A stretch of DNA of 64,000 nt from DASQEH01 sp963765725 (GCA_963765725.1 CAVXXI010000001.1:372001-436000), one strand, 5' to 3'. Positions 35,605-44,715 are shown, counted from the first letter of the stretch. Notes: a model not told the origin generated them from the letters alone. Translations and numbers: made by a program.

Positions 35605-36662
35605 TCAGTGGACCGGCCGGGTTAAACCGGTGACCCGCACGACGGTGCTGGTCAGGGCCGGAGTCTCGCCGCCCAGCAGGTATGCGACGCGCCCACGCTG
35701 CACCACGCCGGCGTCGGCCAAGGGGTGGGGGAGCCGCCCCGCGCGCCGAAAGCGCCCCGACGACGGGTCGAACTCCTCCATCGCCGACGTCACCGTGTCA
35801 GGTCCCAACCGCCCGCCGACGACGAGCACATGACGCCCGGTCGTCACCGCCGCGGCGTGCCCGGTCGGTCGCGGGAGCTCCGCCACGACCCGGGTGTGCC
35901 CCGTACTCGGGTCGAACCGCTGCACGACGGCCACCATCGCGCCGTCCTGCTCCCCTCCGAACAGCCACACCGCTCCCCGGACGACGGCGACGGCGGGATA
36001 GCGCACGGCCACCGCGAGGCGGCCGGCGACCCGGAAGGGATGGCCGTGCGACGAGGCCAGCACGTCGGTCGGCGAGCCGACGCCGTCGTACCCCCGAGGA
36101 CGAAGACGGAGCCGCCGACGGAGGCTGTCACCAGGTCCGAGCGTGGCCGCGGGAGCCCGGCTCCCACCCGCCAGCGGACGCCCGACGGCGACAGGCGCTG
36201 GACGGCGCCCTGTTCGGTCGTGTTGCCCCCGCCGACGACGACGACACGGCCCCCGAGGCGGGCTCCCGCCGCGTCGTGCACCGGGACGGGCAGGGCCGGC
36301 AGCGGTCGCCGCGCCCCTGTCCGGAGGTCGAGCTCGTAGGCACGCGACGTCGACGCGTCGCCGGACACCAGACCGCCCGCGACGACAGCGCTGTCTGCCC
36401 CGGCGGGGACCACGACCTCGCGCCCGACCGGCTCGGGAAGCCGCCACCGCAGGACCGAGGTGGTCAACTGGGCTCTGGTGTGACCGGCGCGGTGCTCGGC
36501 CGTACTCGGTTGCCGCGTCGGGCCCTGCGCGGTCCGCGGTGTGCGCGACGACGCAACCGTCGCCGCGCCAGAAGGAGCCGACGCGCTGCCTCCGGCCGAG
36601 CAGGCGGTCACGACGGCGGGCACGGCCACCAGCAGCGCGGCGGCCACGGGAAGTCGGCTCAC
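35605..36662 (-). CDS. Kelch-like beta-propeller lipoprotein (frameshifted)
   Basis: About 352 residues after correction. The N-terminal signal peptide ends in a lipobox VTAC, giving Cys21. At least five kelch-type blades follow, marked by VVVVGGGNTTEQG, VFVLGGYDGVGSP, VWLFGGEQDGAMV, VLVVGGRLGPDTVTSAMEEF and AYLLGGE. A base is missing in the G-run at about 36091-36096; restoring one G joins VFVLGG to YDGVGSPTDVLASS. GTG 36662 overlaps the stop of the upstream propeller gene (GTGA). It is probably anchored outside the membrane. Its ligand is unknown. Confidence 0.8.
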
Positions 36663-37927
36663 CGCGTGTTGCCCGTGTGCCCGAGCGAGTACCGGCCGGG
36701 CTGCGGCCAGACCGCGAGGCCGTGCGGACTGCCGCCGACCGCGATGCGCGCGGCGAGCCGGCCGGTACGGGTGTCGAACCCGTACACCTCGCCGTTGTAC
36801 CTGCCGGAGACCCAGAGCATGCGACCGTTGGCCGAGACGGCGCCCATGTCGGGGCTGCCGCCACCGGGAATCGTCCAGGTGTCGACGATCCGGTGCCGGG
36901 CGAACGACACCACGCTGATCTTGCCGGCACCGCGGTCGGAGACGTACAGGAACCGGCCGTCGCGGCTGGGCATCAGGCCGTGGGGCATGCTCGGCGTGGG
37001 GATGGAGCCCAGCGGCCGGAGGGTGCGGGCGTCGACCATCGTCACGCGGTCGCGGTCCATCTCCGCCACGAAGAACCGTTTGCCGTCTGGTGAGATCCGG
37101 ACGTCCTGCGGCTTGCTCGTCGGTCCCAGGCTGACGCGGCCGACGACTCGGTGCGTGGTCGTCGAGATCTTCAGCAGCGTGCCGGAGAACTCGCACGTGA
37201 CGACGAACCACCGGCCGTTGGCGGAGAAGTCCGCGTGGTTGGGTCCGTCGCAGCCGTGCGGCGCCAAGACGTCGTGGCCCTTGAACGTGCGTGGGTCGAC
37301 GAACCGGATCTGGTTGTACTCCTCGACCATCACGATCGCCGTCCGCCCGTCGGGCGTGAAGTACAGGTTGTACGGGCGCGGAACCGGGTAGCGGCGCTCG
37401 ACCCGGGCGGTGCGCGGGTTGATCGCCACCAGCGAGTTGGCGCCGCTGGCGTCCACGTACAGGGTGCGCATGTCGTACGAGGGGGTGACGTGCTGGGAGA
37501 GCAGCCCTGAGTGGATGACGCGCACGACTCGTCGGGTGCGCTGGTCGATGACCGTGGTCGTCGTCCCCGTCGAGTCGGGCACGTAGAGGTAGGCGGGATC
37601 GCGAGCCACGCTTTTGCGCATCGCACTGCGCCGAGTTCCGCCGTAGACGTCGTTCCCCACCGCCGGGGGCATCCCCGGCAGCCGGTGGCGAAACGCCGGC
37701 GCCACGGCCGGTCGTGACCGGCGTGCCGGAGAATGCACACGGGAATCAGCCTGGTGAGTCGGGCGCGCCCTCCCGGCCCGGGAGGCCGACGTCGCTGCGG
37801 GCGGCACCGTGGCCGACGGGGACTGCTGGTCGCAGGCGCACAGAGCGAGCAGAAGGAGAAGGACGCAGGTCGCGAGACGACCCCGTGCAGCCGCCGCTCG
37901 ACGCTTCGAGAACGGCATGCGGGTCAC
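36659..37927 (-). CDS. YVTN-type beta-propeller lipoprotein
   Basis: 422 residues. The signal peptide has a Leu-rich core and a lipobox with Cys32 (LCAC). A Ser/Arg-rich linker runs to about 110, then repeated YVTN-like blades of about 42 residues: YLYVPDSTGTTTTVIDQRT, LYVDASGANSLVAINPRT, RFFVAEMDRDRVTMVDART, FLYVSDRGAGKISVV and LWVSGRYNGEVYGFDTRT. Such propellers are surface proteins of unknown ligand. GTG 37927 overlaps the kinase stop (GTGA) and has CGGGGG upstream; ATG 37918 is an alternative. It is third in a four-gene coupled operon. Confidence 0.85.
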   Translation of the reverse strand: MTRMPFSKRRAAAARGRLATCVLLLLLALCACDQQSPSATVPPAATSASRAGRARPTHQADSRVHSPARRSRPAVAPAFRHRLPGMPPAVGNDVYGGTRRSAMRKSVARDPAYLYVPDSTGTTTTVIDQRTRRVVRVIHSGLLSQHVTPSYDMRTLYVDASGANSLVAINPRTARVERRYPVPRPYNLYFTPDGRTAIVMVEEYNQIRFVDPRTFKGHDVLAPHGCDGPNHADFSANGRWFVVTCEFSGTLLKISTTTHRVVGRVSLGPTSKPQDVRISPDGKRFFVAEMDRDRVTMVDARTLRPLGSIPTPSMPHGLMPSRDGRFLYVSDRGAGKISVVSFARHRIVDTWTIPGGGSPDMGAVSANGRMLWVSGRYNGEVYGFDTRTGRLAARIAVGGSPHGLAVWPQPGRYSLGHTGNTR

Positions 37928-39345
37928 GGTAACCCCCGAGCCGCGGGGCCCGGCCCGACTTTGCCGTCCGTTGGGGGAACGTTAAGCGAAGGGGAGGAAG
38001 CCCGATCCGTACCGGCGGCGGGCAGACGCAGGACGGCCCGGGCCCCGCCGAGAGGACTGTCCATGAGGCTCACGTCGCCGCCGTGACTGCGTGCGACGGA
38101 CCGCGCGATCGCCAGGCCGAGGCCGGCGCCGCCGTGGTCTCGATCCCGGGCGTCGTCGAGCCGCAGCCAGCGCTGGAACACCCGCTCCCGGTCGGCCGGG
38201 GCAACACCGTCTCCGTCGTCGTCCACCGTTACGACGACGGCGCCGTCCACCTCCTCGGCGTCGACCCGGACGTGCAGTCGTGCGTGCCGGCGTGCATTGG
38301 CCACGAGGTTGTCCAGGGCGCGTTGCAGCGCCTGCGGATCGCCCTCGACCTCCAGCGGATCACCAGCGAGCCCTGCCAGCGCCCTGACGTCGACGGGTAC
38401 CCGGCGTGGGGAAGCCCCGGAGTCGAGCCGGGCCAGCAGCAGGAGGTCTTCGGCCAACCGGCTCACCCGTTCGGCGTCGGTCCGCACGTCGCGCGCCACC
38501 TGCTCCCACTCGGAAGCGTCGGTCGGCATCGACAGCGCCACGTCGAGCTGGGTACGGATGGCCGCTATCGGCGACCTGAGCTCGTGGGCGGCGTCCGCGA
38601 TGAAGCTGACCTGCTGCTCCGTGGCGGCATGCAGCCGTGCCAGCATGCGGTTGAGGGTGCTGGCGAGCCGGGCCAGCTCGTCTCGGCTCGCGGGCACGGG
38701 AAGCTGTGGAGCCTGCCGGCCACGGGTGTCCGCGACCCGGTCGGCGGCCGCTCGGAGCTCGTCGACGGGGCGCAGCGCCGAGCCGACAGCGAGCCAGGTC
38801 GCTATCGCGGCCGCCACGAGAACCACGGGGACCGCGATCACGAGCGTCCTCAGCAGCGCGACGAGGGTCCCGTGCACGTCGGTGTACAGCACGGCGCTCA
38901 CGACGGTGACCGAGGATCCGTGCAGCGAAGACGCGGTGACGATGACCCGCAGCGGAGCCGAGCCGAGGGCAGTGGCGTCGGTGGTGAATGCCTGGCCGCC
39001 CAGATGGTCACGGGTGATCGAGAGCGGCAGCAGGGGCACGACGCGGCTGGCTGACGGGGTGGCGGCCAGTACGGTTCCCGCGGCGTCGACCACCTGCGCC
39101 AGTACGGGCTGGTCCGCCGGGGCCGGCAACGGGTCAGGCAGTTGCCCCGACCGGACCAGGGACGCGATCGTGGTCGCCTCGCTGCGCGCGTCGGCGTCGA
39201 CGGCGTCGACCCGGCCGTGGACGAACAGCGTGGCCATGCCGGCGGTGCCGACGACGAGACCGGCGGCCAGGACGGCCGTGGCGATGACCGTCAGCCGGAC
39301 GGCCAGCGACCGTGCCCGCCACCATCGTCCGGCCGCAGAGGTCAT
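37924..39345 (-). CDS. Sensor histidine kinase
   Basis: 473 residues. Two membrane helices (about 20-42 and 165-188) flank an extracellular sensor region of about 120 residues. A HAMP domain follows, then HisKA with ADAAHELRSPIAAIRTQLDV (phosphorylated His) and HATPase_c with NLVANARRHA, DDDGDGV and GGAGLGLAI. It should autophosphorylate and pass phosphate to the adjacent regulator. ATG 39345 overlaps the regulator stop (ATGA), and its own stop overlaps the YVTN lipoprotein start. The signal sensed is unknown; the two co-encoded lipoproteins are candidates for partners. Confidence 0.93.
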   Translation of the reverse strand: MTSAAGRWWRARSLAVRLTVIATAVLAAGLVVGTAGMATLFVHGRVDAVDADARSEATTIASLVRSGQLPDPLPAPADQPVLAQVVDAAGTVLAATPSASRVVPLLPLSITRDHLGGQAFTTDATALGSAPLRVIVTASSLHGSSVTVVSAVLYTDVHGTLVALLRTLVIAVPVVLVAAAIATWLAVGSALRPVDELRAAADRVADTRGRQAPQLPVPASRDELARLASTLNRMLARLHAATEQQVSFIADAAHELRSPIAAIRTQLDVALSMPTDASEWEQVARDVRTDAERVSRLAEDLLLLARLDSGASPRRVPVDVRALAGLAGDPLEVEGDPQALQRALDNLVANARRHARLHVRVDAEEVDGAVVVTVDDDGDGVAPADRERVFQRWLRLDDARDRDHGGAGLGLAIARSVARSHGGDVSLMDSPLGGARAVLRLPAAGTDRASSPSLNVPPTDGKVGPGPAARGLP

Positions 39346-39998
39346 GACGACGGCAGCCGGTACCCGACCCCGCGCACCGTCTGCACGACCTGCCGGCCCA
39401 ACTTCCGCCGGAGGTAGCCCGCGTATACCTCCACGGAGTTGGGGTCGGTGTGCTCGTTCCCCCAGACGTGCTGGAGGAGCTCCGACTTGCTCACCACCTG
39501 GTCGGGCCGCCGCATGAGGTACTCCAGCAGGGCGAACTCGCGTGTCGTGAGGTCGACGGGCTCCCCGCCCCGCATGACGGTGTGCGCGCCTGGGTCCAGT
39601 GCGAGGCCGGCCACGGAGAGCACCGCCGGGCGCGGTGTGACGCCTCGGCGCAGCAGCGCCCGCAGATGTGCCACGACGACCACGAACGAGACCGGTTTGG
39701 TCAGGTAGTCGTCGGCACCCAGGTCGAGCCCGTCGGCCTCGTCGTAGACGCCGTCCTTCGCCGAGATGACGAGGATCGGAGTCCACACGCGTGCCCGCCG
39801 CAGCCGGCGGATCACCTCGTACCCCGAGAGGACGGGCACCATCAGGTCCAAGACGATGGCGTCGTAGCCGTTCCGGGAGGCGCTCAGCAGGGCGGCGCCG
39901 CCGTCGTGCACGACGTCGACGGCGAAGCCCTCGTGGGTGAAACCCTTCGCGAGGGCCGCAGCCATCCGCCGCTCGTCCTCGACAACCAGCAGCCGCAC
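39342..39998 (-). CDS. OmpR/PhoB-family response regulator
   Basis: 218 residues. The receiver domain has the acidic pair E7/D8, the phosphorylated D51 in AIVLDLMVP, a Ser in ILVISAKDG and the Lys in YLTKP. The C-terminal winged helix contains LTTREFALLEYLMRRPDQVV and ends TVRGVGYRL. GTG 39998 has GAAGGGG six bases upstream. A TAGGCT box (40018-40023, minus strand) may be its -10. It heads the four-gene operon. Confidence 0.94.
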   Translation of the reverse strand: MRLLVVEDERRMAAALAKGFTHEGFAVDVVHDGGAALLSASRNGYDAIVLDLMVPVLSGYEVIRRLRRARVWTPILVISAKDGVYDEADGLDLGADDYLTKPVSFVVVVAHLRALLRRGVTPRPAVLSVAGLALDPGAHTVMRGGEPVDLTTREFALLEYLMRRPDQVVSKSELLQHVWGNEHTDPNSVEVYAGYLRRKLGRQVVQTVRGVGYRLPSS

Positions 39999-40017
39999 GC
40001 GACCCCCTTCCACGGCC

Positions 40018-40023
40018 AGCCTA
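40018..40023 (-). promoter_or_regulatory. Possible -10 of the response-regulator operon
   Basis: TAGGCT on the minus strand lies 20 bases before the regulator start, in the 126-base divergent region. The -35 is not clear. Confidence 0.3.
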
Positions 40024-40112
40024 GGGTCGCAGCCTGTGAGCCCGCTGAGCGCCTTGCTGTGCTGCGGCTGAGGGCGGGCGGGCAGGATGACCGCATCCGG
40101 AGTCTCCCGACG

Positions 40113-40118
40113 CATAGT
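40113..40118 (+). promoter_or_regulatory. -10 element giving a leaderless LolA-like mRNA
   Basis: CATAGT ends six bases before ATG 40125, so the predicted transcription start coincides with the start codon. No ribosome site is present between them. Confidence 0.4.
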
Positions 40119-40124
40119 GGTGAC

Positions 40125-41216
40125 ATGACACGTGTCCTGACCTCCCGCCGGCTCCGCTGGGCCGTCCCCGCTCTGGTCGCCACCGGAGTGGCCGCCGCAG
40201 CCATCACCTCCAACAACGGCGCCGGCGCCTCCGAGCAGCCGAACCTGCCCAAGGTGTCGGCGGCGCAGCTGCTGACCGCGGTGCAGCACGCGCGCCCGTC
40301 CGACCTGTCGGGGACCGTCGTGGAGACGGCGAACCTCGGCCTGCCCAGCCTGCCTGAGGGCGACATGGGAGGTGCGACAGGTCTGTCGCTGCAGTCGCTG
40401 CTCAGCGGGTCGCACACCATGCGGGTCTGGTACGCAGGCCCCAACCAGCAACGAGTGGCGGTTCTCGCACCGATGTCGGAGCGCGACGTGATCCACAACG
40501 GCAAGGACCTCTGGACGTACATGTCCACGACCAACGCGGTCACCCACGCGACCGTCGGCACCGCGCACGTGCCCAGCGAGGCCGACCTGGCCCGGTCCGC
40601 GCCGCCGCGCGCCGCGCAGCAGGCACTCCGGGCGATCGGACCCACCACTCGCGTGTCGGTGGACCGGACGACGCGGGTCGCCGGACGCCCCGCCTACCAG
40701 CTCGACCTGACACCTCGGGACAGTCGCTCGCTGATCGCCAGCGTGCGCATCGCCATCGACGCGGCCACCTCGACGCCTCTGCGCGTACAGGTCTTCGCCG
40801 TCGGGTCGGCGACGCCCGCGATTCAGGTCGGGTTCACCAACGTCAGCTTCAGCCCGCCGAACCAGTCCGTGTTCCGGTTCGTGCCGCCGGCCGGCGCGAA
40901 GGTCACCCGACAGGAGCTGCCGACGCACGAGACCCCGCCTGCCCGGTCCGCCCGTCACGACTCCAGCCCCAGCGGCGAGGGTGCCAGGGTGCTCGGTACC
41001 GGTTGGACCGCCGTGGCCGAGCTGCCCGCGAAGGGGGTGCTCTCGGGCTCGAACTCACGCCTGCTGGGCCAGCTGTCCTCGCCGGCGCCGGGAGGCGGCC
41101 GCCTGATCACCACGTCGCTGGTCTCGGTGCTCGTCACCAAAGACGGCCATATCTTCGCCGGAGCGGTGCGCGGTTCGGACCTCGAACACGTCGCCGCCAC
41201 CGGACATGGGCTGTGA
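40125..41216 (+). CDS. LolA/RseB-like lipoprotein-sorting-fold secreted protein
   Basis: 363 residues. A signal-anchor helix (about 10-30) is followed by a LolA/MucB-type half-barrel: LLTAVQHARPSDLSGTVVET, SHTMRVWYAGPNQQRVAVL, then DLWTYMSTTNAVTH and VAGRPAYQLDLTPRDSRSLI. A C-terminal extension of about 100 residues follows. Gram-positive members are secreted or membrane-tethered lipid or lipoprotein-binding proteins. Its stop overlaps the ABC ATPase start (GTGA), so it is probably the extracytoplasmic partner of that transporter. It is divergent from the two-component operon. Confidence 0.75.
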   Translation: MTRVLTSRRLRWAVPALVATGVAAAAITSNNGAGASEQPNLPKVSAAQLLTAVQHARPSDLSGTVVETANLGLPSLPEGDMGGATGLSLQSLLSGSHTMRVWYAGPNQQRVAVLAPMSERDVIHNGKDLWTYMSTTNAVTHATVGTAHVPSEADLARSAPPRAAQQALRAIGPTTRVSVDRTTRVAGRPAYQLDLTPRDSRSLIASVRIAIDAATSTPLRVQVFAVGSATPAIQVGFTNVSFSPPNQSVFRFVPPAGAKVTRQELPTHETPPARSARHDSSPSGEGARVLGTGWTAVAELPAKGVLSGSNSRLLGQLSSPAPGGGRLITTSLVSVLVTKDGHIFAGAVRGSDLEHVAATGHGL

Positions 41217-42190
41217 CGCAGCTGGCTACGCGTGACGCCGCCGGCGCGCCCGCTGAGCAGGCCGAGGCGGCGATCCGCACGTCGGGTCTGACCCGGAGAT
41301 TCGGCACCCAGACCGCCGTGGACGGGGTGGGTCTCACCGTTCCCCGCGGCGCCGTGTACGGGTTCCTCGGCCCGAACGGCTCGGGCAAGACCACGACGAT
41401 CCGGATGCTGCTGGGACTGATGTCGCCGCATGCCGGCAGCATCGAGATCCTGGGCGGGCCGATGCCGGCTGCAGCGCCCGACGTGCTGCCTCGGGTCGGG
41501 ACGCTCGTGGAGGGCCCGGCGTTCCACCCGTACTTGACCGGTCGCGACAACCTTCGTCGCCTGGACGCCTTCGACGCGAGCACCTCCCGCTCGACGAGCG
41601 GGGCCCGGATCGCTGCCGCGCTCGAACGCGTCGGGCTGGGCGCCGCGGCGGCGAAGAAGTTCCGCCGTTACTCCCTCGGCATGAAGCAGCGGCTCGGGCT
41701 CGCCGCCACCCTGCTGCGCCCGCGTGACCTGCTGATCCTCGACGAGCCCACGAACGGGCTCGACCCGCAGGGAACCCGCGAGGTACGCACGCTGATCAGG
41801 GAGCTCGCCGCCGACGGCACCACCGTCTTGGTGTCCAGCCACCTGCTCGGCGAGATCGAGCAGGTCGCGACCCATGTGGGCATCATGAGCGGCGGCCGCC
41901 TGCTGAAGCAGGGACCGCTCGAGGCCGTGCTCGCCGAGACGAGCACCCAGGTCCGGGTGCAGACGGCGAGGGTCCCCGACGCGTCGGCGGTCCTGACCGG
42001 GCTGGGGCTGGAGATCACCGACCTCGCCGAGGCCAGCGTCGCCGTCCGGCTCAACGGGCTACCGCCGGAGAGCATCAACGCGAGTCTGGTTCGCGCCGGG
42101 GTCCCGGTACGCGGCTTCACGGTCGAGCGTCCCGCGCTCGAGGACCTGTTCGTCCACCTGACCGGGGAGGGTTTCGATGTCGTCCGCTGA
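41213..42190 (+). CDS. ABC transporter ATP-binding protein
   Basis: 325 residues of the CcmA/NatA-like export class. Walker A is FLGPNGSGKTTTIRMLLGL, the signature is RYSLGMKQRLGLAATL (SLGMK in place of LSGGQ, usual for this class) and Walker B is LLILDEPTNGLDPQG. The H-loop is LVSSHLLGEIE. A C-terminal accessory domain of about 80 residues follows. It overlaps the LolA-like gene by four bases and the permease gene by 14. Confidence 0.93.
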   Translation: MTQLATRDAAGAPAEQAEAAIRTSGLTRRFGTQTAVDGVGLTVPRGAVYGFLGPNGSGKTTTIRMLLGLMSPHAGSIEILGGPMPAAAPDVLPRVGTLVEGPAFHPYLTGRDNLRRLDAFDASTSRSTSGARIAAALERVGLGAAAAKKFRRYSLGMKQRLGLAATLLRPRDLLILDEPTNGLDPQGTREVRTLIRELAADGTTVLVSSHLLGEIEQVATHVGIMSGGRLLKQGPLEAVLAETSTQVRVQTARVPDASAVLTGLGLEITDLAEASVAVRLNGLPPESINASLVRAGVPVRGFTVERPALEDLFVHLTGEGFDVVR

Positions 42191-43040
42191 GGTCACCGCC
42201 GCGCCGGTGGCCGGTGCTGCCCCGGCAGGCGTCTTGGCCTCCCAGCTCGGCAGCGAGCTACGGCTCGTGTTCGGGCGTCGACGCAACCTGGCCATGCTCC
42301 TGCTGCTCACGGCCATCCCGGTGTTCATCGGCGTCGCGGTGAAGATGTCGACGCCGCAACCCGGCGAGGGTCCGCCGTTCATCAGCGAGCTGACGGGCAA
42401 CGGCCTGTTCCTGGCCTTCACCGCACTCGCCATCTGCCTTCCCGTGTTCCTTCCGTTGGCGGTCGCGGTCGTCGCCGGCGACGCGGTCGCGGGGGAGGCG
42501 GGTGCCGGGACGCTGAGGTACCTGCTGTCGATACCCGTGTCGCGCGGCCGGCTGCTCGCCGTCAAGAGCCTCGGGGTACTCGCCTATTTGGCTGCGGCGA
42601 TCCTGCTGGTGACGGTGGGCGGCCTGGTCACCGGCGTGATCCTGTTCGGCACCCACGGCGTGACGCTGATCTCGGGGGACACGGTGTCGGTCGGTGACGG
42701 TCTGGTGCGGGCGGCGGCTGTGGCTGCATTCGTCTTCGTCGACCTGGTGGGCCTCGCGGCGATCGGGCTCTTCCTCTCCACTCTCACCGAGGTCCCGGTC
42801 GGCGCCATGGCCGCGACGGTGGTGAGCGCCATCGCCTTCGCGGTCCTGGACTCCGTCCCGCAGCTGGGGTGGATCCGCAGCGCTCTGCTCACCCATCACT
42901 GGCTCGACTTCGCCGAGCTCCTCCGCAGCAGCCCGGACGTCTCGGCGCTGCTGCGCTGGAGCCTGGTGCCACTGGCGTACGCGGCGATCTTCGGCGCCGC
43001 CGCCTGGGCGCGCATCACCACCGCCGACGTCAGCGGCTGA
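42177..43040 (+). CDS. ABC-2-type permease
   Basis: 287 residues with about six membrane helices and the ABC-2 export topology. There is a cytoplasmic N-terminal segment, then AMLLLLTAIPVFIGVAV, LPLAVAVVAGDAVAGEAGAG before a coupling loop (TLRYLLSIPVSRGRL), and further helices to the C-terminus. It works with the preceding ATPase. The exported substrate is unknown. Its 3' end overlaps the PAP2 gene tail-to-tail by 11 bases. Confidence 0.9.
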   Translation: MSSAEVTAAPVAGAAPAGVLASQLGSELRLVFGRRRNLAMLLLLTAIPVFIGVAVKMSTPQPGEGPPFISELTGNGLFLAFTALAICLPVFLPLAVAVVAGDAVAGEAGAGTLRYLLSIPVSRGRLLAVKSLGVLAYLAAAILLVTVGGLVTGVILFGTHGVTLISGDTVSVGDGLVRAAAVAAFVFVDLVGLAAIGLFLSTLTEVPVGAMAATVVSAIAFAVLDSVPQLGWIRSALLTHHWLDFAELLRSSPDVSALLRWSLVPLAYAAIFGAAAWARITTADVSG

Positions 43041-44079
43041 CCCGCCGCCTGCCGCCGAGCGCGGTCGGGTCGACCGTCAACCGGCCCAGGCCCACGGCGG
43101 CGAAGGCGAGGGCGAGGCCGGCGATGTCGTCGACGGCGAAATGCCAACCTAGATAGACCGTTGCGAGCATGACGGCGCCGAGGTACACCGTCATGGCGCG
43201 GCCCGCCCACCGGAAGCCGAAGTGGCGCAGGACCAGCATCGTCATGCAGGTGAAGCCGACGTGCAGGCTCCCGAACGCGGCCAGCTGTGAGAAGGCGTCG
43301 CTGTCGTGGGGGTGCCGGAGGAGGTAGAGCCGCTGGCCGACAAACTGCGCCTGGGTCGACGTGACCACGGTGTGCGGCAGGCCGGCGAAGTGGCGTGGAG
43401 CGCTCGAGAAGGGTCCGATGGTGGGGATCAGGTAGTAGGAGACGATCCCGAGGATCCACACCCACGCCGCCGACGAGACGAAGACGAACGCGTCGCGGAG
43501 ATGGTCGGCGAACGCCAGGACGACGACGACCGACAGTGGTACCCAGGTGGAGAAGGACTCGTAGATCACGGTGAGGGCGTAGTCGGCCACGTGCTGCCCC
43601 AGCAGGTCGTGCAGGAGGACCGCTGGGCTGTGGCCCAGGAACAGCCGGCTGTCGATGCGCGCCAGAAGGGCGTCGCGGGGGGCGTTGAAGGCGTTCCAGC
43701 TCTTCATGTTGTGGTAGCAGAGGTAGACCGCGTCGTAGCCCGCCAAGCCCGACCCGACCACGCCCAGCCTGCCGACGGTCCAGCGAGTACGGAGGACCCC
43801 TGGCACGGCGCGCAGGCCGCCCCTGCTCCGTCGGCTGCGCCAGGCGGCGTCGAAGAGTGCGAACAGCCCGAACATGAGGAGTGAGGCGGCAAGGCGCCGG
43901 GTGAAGAACTGACCGCCGGGGTCCCGGAAGCCGACGTGGATGCTGGCGGACCGGATCGCGGTGGCCACGGTGAACGACGCGACGACGATCCAGAAGCCGG
44001 CCAGCCAGGACAAGCTTTGGTGGCCTGAATGCGGCCGGCGGGCGGTCAGTGCGTCTACGCGGGTCAGGCGAGTCGACAT
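43030..44079 (-). CDS. PAP2-superfamily membrane enzyme (inositolphosphotransferase-like)
   Basis: 349 residues with six or more helices. The PAP2 motifs are the C2-like FGSLHVGFTCM and the C3-like VYLGWHFAVDDIAG, the arrangement seen in Aur1/inositolphosphorylceramide-synthase-like proteins. ATG 44079 has GGAGG directly upstream. It may remove or transfer a phosphate-linked head group on a lipid; the substrate is unknown. It is the last gene of the accessory block, divergent from yraN. Confidence 0.85.
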   Translation of the reverse strand: MSTRLTRVDALTARRPHSGHQSLSWLAGFWIVVASFTVATAIRSASIHVGFRDPGGQFFTRRLAASLLMFGLFALFDAAWRSRRSRGGLRAVPGVLRTRWTVGRLGVVGSGLAGYDAVYLCYHNMKSWNAFNAPRDALLARIDSRLFLGHSPAVLLHDLLGQHVADYALTVIYESFSTWVPLSVVVVLAFADHLRDAFVFVSSAAWVWILGIVSYYLIPTIGPFSSAPRHFAGLPHTVVTSTQAQFVGQRLYLLRHPHDSDAFSQLAAFGSLHVGFTCMTMLVLRHFGFRWAGRAMTVYLGAVMLATVYLGWHFAVDDIAGLALAFAAVGLGRLTVDPTALGGRRRVSR

Positions 44080-44346
44080 GTCGCCTCCGCGGCGGCCGGA
44101 CGCGCGGTCCGGGGGAGTGGCGTCGTGGCCGGGCATCCGGCGGCGAGCTGTGCCATCGCGGAAAGGATGACTCCGACACGTGAAAGCAGCATGAACTGAG
44201 CGCTCACGGGAGGGGCGGGCGGTCGTCGTCCGAGCCGGACCAGCGCTGTCCACAGAGGGCGGGCGGCGGGCGCTCCATCCACAGCGCCGGGGCGGGACGC
44301 GGCCCCGATCGGCATCCGCCGTCATGCTCGGTTCTGGAGGTGGGAC

Positions 44347-44715
44347 GTGGGCTCGAGTCATGCTCAGCGCAAGGCCGTCGGTGACTTCGGAGAGCGCGTC
44401 GCCTACCGGTACCTGACGGCGCAGGGTCTGACCGTCCTCGACCGGAACTGGCGATGCCCCGACGGTGAGATCGACATCGTCGCGAGGGATGCAGACGTCA
44501 TCGTGGTCTGTGAGGTGAAGACCCGCAGGGACGCCAGGTACGGCACTCCGGTCGAGGCCATCACGGCGACCAAGGCCGACCGCCTGTACCGACTCGGCCG
44601 TCTCTGGATCAGCGAGCACGACGTCGGCTTGTCGGCACTGCGCATCGACGTGGTCGCCGTGCTGTGCGCGCGCCCGGGTCCCGCTACGGTCGAGCATCTG
44701 GTCGGAGTCCTCTGA
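44347..44715 (+). CDS. yraN: YraN/UPF0102 nuclease-like protein
   Basis: 122 residues. The PD-(D/E)XK-like core is NWRCPDGEIDIVARD (about 35-49) with CEVKTRR (about 57-63). GERVAYRYLTAQGLTVLDRN is the family N-terminus. It is widely conserved and suspected to act on DNA or RNA, but its role is not settled. GTG 44347 is used. Its stop shares a base with the comM ATG. The 267 bases upstream are non-coding. Confidence 0.9.
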   Translation: MGSSHAQRKAVGDFGERVAYRYLTAQGLTVLDRNWRCPDGEIDIVARDADVIVVCEVKTRRDARYGTPVEAITATKADRLYRLGRLWISEHDVGLSALRIDVVAVLCARPGPATVEHLVGVL

